Position numbers and translations under genes: made by a program. This document shows, one piece after another, positions 1 through 5,602 of a DNA stretch of 5,844 nt (position 1 is its first letter; each line of letters starts with the position of its first letter). The DNA lies in the NCBI GenBank assembly GCA_937901145.1, contig CALCHE010000211.1, positions 1 to 5,844 of the forward strand, written 5' to 3'. Under the pieces are notes generated by a model. That model did no database searches. It worked only from the letters and a program-made list of their open reading frames with translations, and had not been told where the DNA came from. Origin of the DNA: an uncultured Clostridia bacterium (GTDB lineage Bacteria; Bacillota; Clostridia; Oscillospirales; Acutalibacteraceae).

Positions 1-54
1 ACCTGTGACCCTCTGCTTGTAAGGCAGATGCTCTCCCAGCTGAGCTATGCTCCC
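1..54 (-). tRNA. tRNA-Val (anticodon UAC), 3' end cut off by window edge
   Basis: Read on the minus strand, the gene begins at 54 with acceptor strand GGGAGCA (54-48). A four-base D stem GCTC/GAGC follows (45-42 with 33-30), with a GG-containing D loop. The anticodon stem is TCTGC/GCAGA (28-24 with 16-12) around the loop CTTACAA, which puts anticodon TAC at 21-19, reading the valine codon GUA and probably other GUN codons. A five-base variable region (11-7) and the 5' half of the T stem (ACAGG, 6-2) follow. About 22 bases are missing: most of the T arm, the 3' acceptor strand and any encoded CCA. The gene has its own strong promoter upstream and probably heads a tRNA cluster outside the window. 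The identity is secure because the cloverleaf and anticodon are directly visible. Confidence 0.96.
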
Positions 55-60
55 ATTTCC

Positions 61-94
61 AAGTCGTTTGTTAGCCATTACTCACAAGCGACTT
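61..94 (-). repeat. Inverted repeat in the tRNA-Val 5' leader
   Basis: Two 11-base arms (61-71 and 84-94) are inverted copies with one mismatch (67 against 88) and a 12-base loop. In the tRNA transcript the stem would begin at about the first transcribed base and end six bases before the mature tRNA 5' end. The leader would therefore be almost entirely one hairpin. No T-run follows on either strand, so it is not an intrinsic terminator. It could shield the 5' end, present the RNase P site, or act as a DNA operator; the sequence cannot decide between these. Confidence 0.6.
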
Positions 95-98
95 GTAT

Positions 99-127
99 AC
101 TATACACCATAAAAACTGATTTGTCAA
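99..127 (-). promoter_or_regulatory. Strong sigma-A promoter for tRNA-Val
   Basis: On the minus strand the sequence gives a perfect -35 box TTGACA (127-122), a 17-base spacer, and -10 box TATAGT (104-99), one base from consensus. Transcription should start near 93-91, about 38 bases before the mature tRNA 5' end at 54. The promoter lies between the hslO stop codon and the tRNA, so the tRNA does not depend on hslO transcription. Near-consensus boxes fit the high demand for stable RNA. The start site is inferred. Confidence 0.9.
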
Positions 128-130
128 CAC

Positions 131-169
131 TTTTTCGAAAAGTTTTTTTCATTTTTTTCTGATTTTTTT
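131..169 (-). promoter_or_regulatory. Phased A-tracts / UP-like element upstream of the tRNA promoter
   Basis: Directly upstream of the -35 box, the minus strand carries three runs of exactly seven A (169-163, 158-152, 149-143). Their centres are 11 and 9 bases apart, close to one helical turn. A four-T run (141-138) and a five-A run (135-131) lie nearer the -35. A-tracts in helical phase are known to bend DNA, and A-rich DNA upstream of -35 is known to bind the alpha C-terminal domain of RNA polymerase at rRNA and tRNA promoters. The pattern is seen directly; its role as an activating element is inferred. Confidence 0.6.
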
Positions 170-181
170 CAGAGCTTAAAA

Positions 182-1060
182 TCACTTCTTCGCTTTACGG
201 ATAAGGCCCTTTATATCCTCAGGAGTAAAGACATATTTTTCATCACAGAACTGACAGGAAACCTCAGTCTTTTCATCCTTTGCCATATCCTCCAGCTCCT
301 CGATACCTGTGCTGATAAGTGCTCCCTCTACTCTGTGTCTGGAGCAGTAGCATTTATAGGTAGGCTCAGCCGTGTCGAGAATATCAAGCTCAAAAAGATG
401 AAGAGCGTGTCTGCATATTTCCTCAGGTGTCATTCCCCTGTCGATAAGAGTGGAAATAGGCTCGAGAGTTTCTATACACTTCTCCACTTTATCGATAGTA
501 TCGTCCAGAGCTGTGGGAAGAAGCTGAATAATAAGTCCGCCTGCAGCCTTTATCGTCAGGTCGGGATTTACCAGTACGCCTAAGGCACAGACCGTAGGTG
601 TCTGCTCACTGGTAGAGTAATAAGCGGTCACATCCTCAGCTATCTCACCCGAGATAATAGGTGTCTGACCTACATATGGCTCCTTCATACCAAGATCCTT
701 GATAACAGTAAGGAATCCGTCGGTACCTACTGCACCTGCCACATCGAGCTTACCTTTTTTATTAAGAGGAATTTCTACCACAGGCTGTGTCACATAACCT
801 CTCACATTACCCTCACTGTCCGAAACAGCTATAACGCTTCCGATAGGACCGCCGCCGTTCAGACGGAGAGTCACAGAGTCATCCTTACCCTTAAGAGATG
901 AGCCCATAAGGGATGCAGCTGTCATCAGTCTGCCCATAGCAGCCGAGCATACGGCTGAGGTTTCGTGAATTTCCTGAGCACGGTTAACTATATCTGTAGA
1001 ATCCACAGCCATAGCGATAATCGTGCCGTCAAGTGATATACATCTTGCTAACTTACCCAT
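182..1060 (-). CDS. hslO: Hsp33, redox-regulated molecular chaperone
   Basis: This cytosolic holdase chaperone is switched on by oxidation: reduced Hsp33 binds zinc through four cysteines and is inactive, while oxidative unfolding forms disulfides, releases zinc and exposes the substrate-binding surface. The 292 residues match the usual family length. The N-terminal chaperone domain covers about residues 1-180 and includes the glycine-rich LRLNGGGPIG segment (66-75). A helical linker follows. The zinc centre is complete, with CYC (Cys237, Cys239) and CQFC (Cys269, Cys272), so the switch should work. The ATG at 1060 is supported by an AAAGGA ribosome site seven bases upstream (1068-1073). It is the last gene of the regulator-methyltransferase-hslO unit, 24 bases after the methyltransferase. 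No terminator is visible after the TGA stop; the tRNA promoter region follows. Confidence 0.96.
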   Translation of the reverse strand: MGKLARCISLDGTIIAMAVDSTDIVNRAQEIHETSAVCSAAMGRLMTAASLMGSSLKGKDDSVTLRLNGGGPIGSVIAVSDSEGNVRGYVTQPVVEIPLNKKGKLDVAGAVGTDGFLTVIKDLGMKEPYVGQTPIISGEIAEDVTAYYSTSEQTPTVCALGVLVNPDLTIKAAGGLIIQLLPTALDDTIDKVEKCIETLEPISTLIDRGMTPEEICRHALHLFELDILDTAEPTYKCYCSRHRVEGALISTGIEELEDMAKDEKTEVSCQFCDEKYVFTPEDIKGLIRKAKK

Positions 1061-1084
1061 AACAAGTTCCTTTCAATGAATATA

Positions 1085-1849
1085 TTACTGTGTGCCGTGC
1101 TTTTTCGCGACGAAGACTGCCCTTTCGGTCTTATCCGAAACAGGATCTTTGGTCATTTCCTCATACACAGCTAAAACTTCAAATTTATTATCTGCGAGGT
1201 ACTCTCCTATCTTGTCCAGAGGGTAGCCTCTCTCACAGAACTCCTCACTGTAACGGTAATAGACATCATCCTCTTCACATTCGGTGTCTCTCTCGAAAAT
1301 ATCGAGACTTACCTGAGTAAGGAGATTTTCATCGGTGCTGTTCTGCCACACGCAGTACACATCGTCCATATCATAAACGAAGGTGTTATCCCCCAGAACC
1401 TCCCTGTGCTTATAGGGAGTATTCACGTCGAAAACAAAGATGCCCTCATCCTCCATAAAAAGAGAAACACGTCGGAAAATCTCACGGAGCTTTTCTTCAT
1501 CAGTGACGTGGTTAAGGCTGTCAAGAGTGGAAACAGCGGCATTAATCGTACCGAAAAGATCCAGCTCCTCCATTTTCTGACAGAGGAAGATTATATCCGC
1601 ACCCGTTTCCATTTTCTTTTCCTGAGCCTGAGAAAGCATTTCCTCGGAAGCGTCCACGCCGATAACGTCATACCCTTTTTTACTCATAAGAAGAGATACC
1701 GTACCCGTGCCGCATGCCAGGTCAAGTAAAATCCCCTTGCCGATACCGTTTTCAGCAAGGAGAGAACCGATATAGTCACATCTGCTTTCGTAATCAACAT
1801 TCCCTGTGAGAAGGTCGTAGTAATAAGCGAAATCACCGTAACCAGCCAT
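1085..1849 (-). CDS. Class I SAM-dependent methyltransferase (YqeM-like), substrate unknown
   Basis: This is a probable cytosolic methyltransferase of 254 residues. The Rossmann-fold SAM site is clear: motif I, LLDLACGTGT, at 41-50, and the acidic strand-end motif GVDAS at 64-68, whose Asp should bind the ribose of SAM. The segment VSTLDSLNHV (106-115) matches the post-motif region of this family, and FVFDVNTPYK (138-147) the later core strand. Residues from about 155 to 225 form the extra beta-rich insert typical of YqeM-like proteins, and the C-terminal part returns to the fold. The family is known for the SAM fold, but the methyl acceptor is not established and the sequence does not reveal it. 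The ATG has an AAAGAGG ribosome site (1857-1863) inside the end of the upstream yerC-like gene. The genes are only two bases apart, so translational coupling is likely. It is co-transcribed with hslO downstream. Confidence 0.88.
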   Translation of the reverse strand: MAGYGDFAYYYDLLTGNVDYESRCDYIGSLLAENGIGKGILLDLACGTGTVSLLMSKKGYDVIGVDASEEMLSQAQEKKMETGADIIFLCQKMEELDLFGTINAAVSTLDSLNHVTDEEKLREIFRRVSLFMEDEGIFVFDVNTPYKHREVLGDNTFVYDMDDVYCVWQNSTDENLLTQVSLDIFERDTECEEDDVYYRYSEEFCERGYPLDKIGEYLADNKFEVLAVYEEMTKDPVSDKTERAVFVAKKHGTQ

Positions 1850-1851
1850 TT

Positions 1852-2145
1852 TTATGCCTCTTTACCAAAGATTTTATCGTAACCGCCTGCCCCGAAAGCA
1901 AGAGAGCGGTTAACACGGCTGATGGTAGCTGTGGAAGCACCTGTTTCCGCTACGATTTCACTGTAAACCTTTTTGTCATTGAGCATTTTAGCCACCACAA
2001 GTCTCTGTGAAATGGATGCAAGCTCTGTTTTAGTGCAAAGGTCATCAAAGAGAGCCTCACACTCTTCCATTGTTTCGATTTTCAGTATGGTTTCATACAG
2101 ATACTGAATATTTTTTAATGTTTTTTCATTGATTCTTTCTGCCAT
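1852..2145 (-). CDS. yerC: YerC/YecD-family TrpR-like DNA-binding protein
   Basis: This is a small, all-helical DNA-binding protein of 97 residues related to the Trp repressor. Long N-terminal helices (about 5-58) correspond to the TrpR dimerisation core. The helix-turn-helix is at about 58-80, with YSEIVAETGAS followed by the recognition helix TATISRVNRSL. The C-terminal tail AFGAGGYDKIFG is typical of the YerC/YecD group. Targets and any ligand are not known to me; the tryptophan-binding role of TrpR cannot be assumed. The ATG at 2145 is preferred to an in-frame TTG at 2163 because the AAAGGA ribosome site (2155-2160) lies nine bases before the ATG and inside the longer reading. It has its own promoter with a palindrome across the -10 box, suggesting autoregulation. 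It is the first gene of the unit with the methyltransferase and hslO. Confidence 0.9.
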   Translation of the reverse strand: MAERINEKTLKNIQYLYETILKIETMEECEALFDDLCTKTELASISQRLVVAKMLNDKKVYSEIVAETGASTATISRVNRSLAFGAGGYDKIFGKEA

Positions 2146-2154
2146 GTTAAAAAT

Positions 2155-2160
2155 TCCTTT
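2155..2160 (-). promoter_or_regulatory. Ribosome binding site that fixes the yerC start
   Basis: AAAGGA on the minus strand lies nine bases before the ATG at 2145-2143. An upstream in-frame TTG (2163-2161) would place this site inside the coding region and has no ribosome site of its own, so the six-codon extension is rejected. The surrounding ten bases, TTGAAAGGAA (2154-2163), are identical to the hslO ribosome-site region (1067-1076). Confidence 0.82.
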
Positions 2161-2189
2161 CAATACAGCACATATTTTCTCGTTCTGTT

Positions 2190-2218
2190 ATTTTAACACA
2201 TTAAAACGAAAAAGTAAA
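2190..2218 (-). promoter_or_regulatory. Promoter of the yerC-methyltransferase-hslO unit
   Basis: The minus strand shows TTTACT (2218-2213; 4 of 6 to TTGACA), a 17-base spacer, and TAAAAT (2195-2190; 5 of 6 to TATAAT) preceded by an extended -10 TG one base upstream. The start would be near 2183, about 38 bases before the yerC ATG. The weak -35 may be offset by the extended -10. The intergenic stretch 2146-2251 holds no other feature except the palindrome across this -10. No terminator is seen after the upstream phosphoesterase, so readthrough may add to this promoter. Confidence 0.68.
2191..2206. repeat. Perfect 6-4-6 palindrome over the -10 box (candidate operator)
   Basis: TTTTAA-CACA-TTAAAA is a perfect inverted repeat with six-base arms and a four-base centre. 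One arm overlaps five of the six bases of the -10 box at 2190-2195 and the other lies in the spacer. A dimeric repressor bound here would block RNA polymerase, and the first gene downstream encodes a TrpR-like DNA-binding protein. The arms are pure A/T, so chance occurrence in AT-rich intergenic DNA is a real alternative. The symmetry is seen; the regulatory role is inferred. Confidence 0.45.
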
Positions 2219-2251
2219 GAGTGTTTTCAGAATTATTTTAACTAACTTATA

Positions 2252-3124
2252 TCAGTTATTTCCGGCAGATAAATCATCGGATAATTCTATCAGCACAACC
2301 TCAGGACGGTTATTTACTCTCAGCGGAAAAATACTGTTGCCTATACCTCTGCTGACTATCATAGATGTATCTCCGTCAATATAAACTCCTGCATCATATT
2401 CAGGAAAAAAGCCCTGATGTGGAGCATATATGCCACCTATTCCGGGAATTCTGAACTGTCCGCCGTGGGCGTGTCCGCTAAGTATCAGATCTGCTCCGTT
2501 TTCAGAATATACATCAAACAGTTCGGGTCTGTGAGAAAGGAGTACAGTGTATCCGCTATCTTCATCGTACAGTCTTTGCATCTGCATTTCGATTACTGAT
2601 TTACTGTCATCAAACAAATAATCCGTAGTAAAATCAGGGTCATCCACACCGATAAAAGTAAGAGCTTCACCGTTTTTCTCCAGGTCAACCCTTTTATTAT
2701 CGAGAACTACTACACCAAGCTCAACAAGTCTCTTTTTAAGCTCATCATATTCAGCCACTCTCGCCTCGTGGTTACCCGTAACATAATAACAGGGAGCTAT
2801 CTGCACTGCCTTTTCAGCAAAGCTGAGAGCTATTTCAATATCAGTATTACGCGAATCGATCAGATCACCTGTAATTGCTATTATATCAGCCTCTGCCTCC
2901 CGAAGCACAGAAAGCAGCTTTTTATTATCATCACCCATCTCTGTGTTATGGACATCAGAAACGTGAGCAATTCTGAAACCACTGAATTGTGCAGGTATTT
3001 CAGCAGAACACACTGTGTATTCATTCAACTCCAAGGCAGTATTACCCCAAACCGCAAGTAAAGAGAATATCAAGAGCACCGAAAGAAATAAAGAGACTAT
3101 CCTTCTTTTGATTTTCAGTTTCAT
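2252..3124 (-). CDS. Membrane-anchored metallophosphoesterase (YkuE/YaeI type)
   Basis: This is a calcineurin-like phosphoesterase of 290 residues with all metal-binding blocks present: SDVH (Asp57, His59), GDLID (Asp87), GNHE (Asn118, His119), LSHRPE (His198) and GHAHGGQ (His218, His220). These ligands form the usual two-metal centre that hydrolyses phosphate esters. GHAHGGQ and the following IYAPHQGFFPEYDAG segment fit the YkuE/YaeI branch, some members of which act on UDP-diacylglucosamine-type or other envelope phosphoesters; the substrate here is not shown. The N-terminus has a basic start (KLKIKRR) and a hydrophobic stretch at about 10-30, so the catalytic domain is probably tethered outside the membrane. 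The RR is only weakly Tat-like: no S/T precedes it and FLK does not follow. AGGAG (3133-3137) lies eight bases before the ATG. It has its own strong promoter. Confidence 0.92.
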   Translation of the reverse strand: MKLKIKRRIVSLFLSVLLIFSLLAVWGNTALELNEYTVCSAEIPAQFSGFRIAHVSDVHNTEMGDDNKKLLSVLREAEADIIAITGDLIDSRNTDIEIALSFAEKAVQIAPCYYVTGNHEARVAEYDELKKRLVELGVVVLDNKRVDLEKNGEALTFIGVDDPDFTTDYLFDDSKSVIEMQMQRLYDEDSGYTVLLSHRPELFDVYSENGADLILSGHAHGGQFRIPGIGGIYAPHQGFFPEYDAGVYIDGDTSMIVSRGIGNSIFPLRVNNRPEVVLIELSDDLSAGNN

Positions 3125-3146
3125 TTTATCATCTCCTGTAAATAGG

Positions 3147-3176
3147 ATTATACCACATCTGCATTCTTTCTTTCAA
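3147..3176 (-). promoter_or_regulatory. Strong promoter of the metallophosphoesterase gene
   Basis: On the minus strand, -35 TTGAAA (3176-3171; 5 of 6) and a perfect -10 TATAAT (3152-3147) are separated by 18 bases, with an extended -10 TGG just upstream. The predicted start near 3139 is only about two bases before the AGGAG ribosome site, giving a leader of roughly 15 bases. The -35 begins four bases past the T-run of the pheT terminator, so the two units are packed tightly but should be transcribed separately. Confidence 0.86.
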
Positions 3177-3180
3177 GCAT

Positions 3181-3209
3181 AAAAACTCCGCCACATTTCC
3201 GTAGCGGAG
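3181..3209 (-). terminator. Intrinsic terminator of pheT (pheST unit)
   Basis: On the minus strand CTCCGCTAC (3209-3201) pairs with GTGGCGGAG (3194-3186) as a nine-base stem with one U-G wobble, around a six-base loop. Five T residues follow (3185-3181). It begins 14 bases after the pheT TAA stop. This is a textbook Rho-independent terminator and the only convincing one in the window. Confidence 0.92.
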
Positions 3210-3223
3210 CCATAAATATTAAC

Positions 3224-5584
3224 TTATTTCTTAAGAGCTATACCCTTAGCTTCAAGCTCGGCAATAATACCGTTTACTACATCCATTACCTCTTCCTTGG
3301 TGAGGGTCTTTTCAGGATGTGCGAAGTAAATACGGGAGGTAATTGATTTGCCGTTTTCATCCTCGTAGGTGTCAACCACATCGATACCCTTGATAAGAGC
3401 GCAGTTTGCATTTTTCACTGCTTCACCGATGGGTGCGAACTTATCACTTACGAAGGAAAGGTCGATTTCGATACCGGGGAATTTGGAGGGTTCTTCGTAC
3501 TTGATGCTGTCTGCATCGATAGCAGCGAAATCGGTAATATCGATTTCTGCCCATACGATGTTTGCCTTTTTGTCAATCTTTTTAAGAACTGTGGGATAAA
3601 CGAGACCGATTCTGCCCAGCTCCTTACCGCCACAGATGATGGCGTTAAGATTTTTCGGATGCTCATAGTTATGAGTAGCTTCCGCAGTCTTAAATGTAAG
3701 AGGAAGATGCTTGATGTCTGCAGAAAGAGTGAGAAGAATGTCACGAAGCTCAAAATAGAGAGTCTCAACAGACTTTGTTTTGCTGAAAAGAGAAACAGCA
3801 AGCTTCTTTCTTTCATTGCAGAGGCCGTCTTCTCTGTAGCCTTCAACCACTCTGCCCACCTCAAAAATACCGAAATCGGGAGCAAAGGTATTGTTAATCT
3901 TTACCTGACAGAGCTGTGTGGGAATGATAGACTTACGGATAACCTCGATATTCGGGTTAGTAGCATTGAGAAGCTTTACATTTTCCTCGATTTCGATACC
4001 GAGAGCCTTGTACTCATCAAAGTAAGCCCATACATAGGAGTGAGCCTCGTGAAGAGAGAATCTTTTGACCAGAATATCCTTGATTCTGTCCTCGACAGTC
4101 TTTTCTGTGGCAGGACGGACGGGATAAAGCGGTGTAGCTGTGGTATGGATGTCGAAATTATCGTAGCCGTAAATACGGGTGATTTCCTCGATGATATCAG
4201 CCTTCATTGTTACGTCCTTTGTAGCTCTCCAGGAGGGAACAGTAACAGAGAAATCGTCACCGCTGAGCTCTACACCGAAGCCGAGAGCGGTCAGAGTTTT
4301 TACGATGGTATCGTTATCAATGCTGATACCTGTGTAGCGGTCTACGAAGTTTTTATTGAAGGCAAGATTAATCTTGTCATATTCGAAAGCTCTTTCGTCA
4401 GTGAGCGATGAAACGACCTCAACACCTGAGTCGATGTCCTGTAAAAGCTTAACGAAGCGTGCGATAGCAGGAACTGTCATTTCAGGGTCTAGACATTTTT
4501 CATATCTCATTGATGCGTCAGTTCTGTGAGCCAGACGAACAGTTGACTTACGGATAGAAACAGCGTCAAAGGTGGCTGATTCGAGAGTAAGTGTGGTGGT
4601 GTCGTCCACTATTTCAGAGTCAAGTCCGCCCATAATACCTGCAATAGCCACAGGTGTGTCACCGTTACAGATCATAAGAGTGTTTTCGTCGATATTTCTT
4701 TCCACACCGTCGAGAGTAGTGAAGGAGAAGGATTCGTCGAAACGCTTGATGCGGAGTTTTTCTACCGTTCTGGAGTCGAAAGCGTGCATAGGCTGACCCA
4801 TTTCGAGCATAAGGTAGTTTGTAAGGTCAGCAAGAAGGTTGATGCTTCTCATTCCGCAGTAGAAAAGACGGATTCTCATATTAACGGGACTTACATTTTC
4901 AGTGATATTTTCCACCTGTAAGCAGGAATATCTCTGGCAGAGACTATCCTCGATTTTCATATCTATCTTTCTGAGACTGTCATACTTTGAAAGGTCAACT
5001 GTATCAAGAGGCTTGAGAGGTCTGCCTGCGATAGCGGCAAATTCTCTGGCGATACCGTAGTGACCCCAAAGGTCGGGACGGTTGGTAAGTGACTTATTGT
5101 CAACCTCAAATACGATGTCTTCAACCTCGTAAAGGTCTTTGATGTCGGTACCGTTAGCTACATCCTCTTTGATGTCCATAATGCCTGAGTTATCGTCACT
5201 GATACCTACTTCCTTTTCACTGCAGCACATACCGTAGGAGGTATAGCCTGCGAGAGCACGGGGAGTGATGTCAATTTCACCGATTTTAGCACCGATTTTA
5301 GCGAAGGCAGTTTTCATACCTACTCTTACATTCGGAGCGCCGCAGACAACATCGGTAAGCTGACCGTCACCTGCATCCACCTTAAGAAGGTGAAGCTTCT
5401 TTGATTCGGGATGATCCTCCACGCTTTTGATTTCGGCTACAACGATACCGCTGATATCGGAGCCTTTAAAGAAAATTTCATTTTCTACTTCAGCTGTTGA
5501 AAGGGAAAATCTGCGGATAAGCTCTAACTTATCGAGACCCTCGAAGTCAACAAAGTCTGAAATCCAGTTCATTGATAAAAACAT
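3224..5584 (-). CDS. pheT: Phenylalanyl-tRNA synthetase beta subunit
   Basis: This is the beta chain of the alpha2-beta2 cytosolic enzyme that charges tRNA-Phe; in known PheRS it carries tRNA binding and hydrolytic editing of Tyr-tRNA-Phe. The 786 residues are the usual bacterial length. Domains in order are the EMAP-like OB fold (about 42-150), the B3/B4 editing domain (about 210-380), B5 (about 400-475, ending IIEEITRIYGYD), a catalytic-like core (about 490-690), and the C-terminal ferredoxin-like anticodon-binding domain (about 698-786, opening SKFPGIEIDLSF). The editing motifs look intact: TNY at 255-257, GQPMHAFD with His267, GIMGG (316-320) and LESATF with Glu335. The EK-G-xDP segment has Cys364 where many homologues have Gly. 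The ATG at 5584 follows AGGAGG at an ideal six bases; Met5 would be too far. It lies 18 bases after pheS and ends at a clear terminator. Confidence 0.97.
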   Translation of the reverse strand: MFLSMNWISDFVDFEGLDKLELIRRFSLSTAEVENEIFFKGSDISGIVVAEIKSVEDHPESKKLHLLKVDAGDGQLTDVVCGAPNVRVGMKTAFAKIGAKIGEIDITPRALAGYTSYGMCCSEKEVGISDDNSGIMDIKEDVANGTDIKDLYEVEDIVFEVDNKSLTNRPDLWGHYGIAREFAAIAGRPLKPLDTVDLSKYDSLRKIDMKIEDSLCQRYSCLQVENITENVSPVNMRIRLFYCGMRSINLLADLTNYLMLEMGQPMHAFDSRTVEKLRIKRFDESFSFTTLDGVERNIDENTLMICNGDTPVAIAGIMGGLDSEIVDDTTTLTLESATFDAVSIRKSTVRLAHRTDASMRYEKCLDPEMTVPAIARFVKLLQDIDSGVEVVSSLTDERAFEYDKINLAFNKNFVDRYTGISIDNDTIVKTLTALGFGVELSGDDFSVTVPSWRATKDVTMKADIIEEITRIYGYDNFDIHTTATPLYPVRPATEKTVEDRIKDILVKRFSLHEAHSYVWAYFDEYKALGIEIEENVKLLNATNPNIEVIRKSIIPTQLCQVKINNTFAPDFGIFEVGRVVEGYREDGLCNERKKLAVSLFSKTKSVETLYFELRDILLTLSADIKHLPLTFKTAEATHNYEHPKNLNAIICGGKELGRIGLVYPTVLKKIDKKANIVWAEIDITDFAAIDADSIKYEEPSKFPGIEIDLSFVSDKFAPIGEAVKNANCALIKGIDVVDTYEDENGKSITSRIYFAHPEKTLTKEEVMDVVNGIIAELEAKGIALKK

Positions 5585-5590
5585 ATTATT

Positions 5591-5596
5591 CCTCCT
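5591..5596 (-). promoter_or_regulatory. Consensus ribosome binding site of pheT
   Basis: The minus strand reads AGGAGG within a purine-rich run (GAGGGGAGGAGG), six bases before the pheT ATG. This is the strongest ribosome site in the window. It fixes the start at 5584 rather than at the internal Met5, and it occupies most of the 18-base pheS-pheT gap. Confidence 0.9.
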
Positions 5597-5602
5597 CCCC
5601 TC

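Noticed and set aside
129..149. ACTTTT-TCG-AAAAGT followed by seven T on the plus strand, resembling a terminator
   Set aside because: The stem is almost all A-T and only six bases, there is no plus-strand gene to end, and the T-run is better explained as one of the phased A-tracts of the tRNA promoter.
2146..2163. TTG start for yerC giving six extra residues
   Set aside because: The only good ribosome site (AAAGGA) would fall inside the coding region; the ATG at 2145 is at proper distance from it and begins the family-typical sequence.
2235..2256. Possible hairpin TAACT/AGTTA at the phosphoesterase stop codon
   Set aside because: Five A/T-rich pairs with no T-run behind them are too weak to call a terminator.
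3121..3132. Mini-frame ATG-ATA-AAA-TGA overlapping the phosphoesterase start
   Set aside because: Its ATG directly abuts the AGGAG site, too close for initiation; the pattern is explained by the real start codon eight bases from that site.
3448..3885. A 145-codon open frame on the minus strand in another frame of pheT
   Set aside because: It overlaps the conserved pheT frame entirely, its serine- and leucine-rich translation resembles no protein I recognise, and no start signal is seen.
3659..4411. A 250-codon open frame on the plus strand, antisense to pheT
   Set aside because: It lies wholly inside pheT, has no ribosome site upstream of its ATG, shows no recognisable domain, and the pheT reading on the other strand is beyond doubt. 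It is best explained as a codon-bias shadow.
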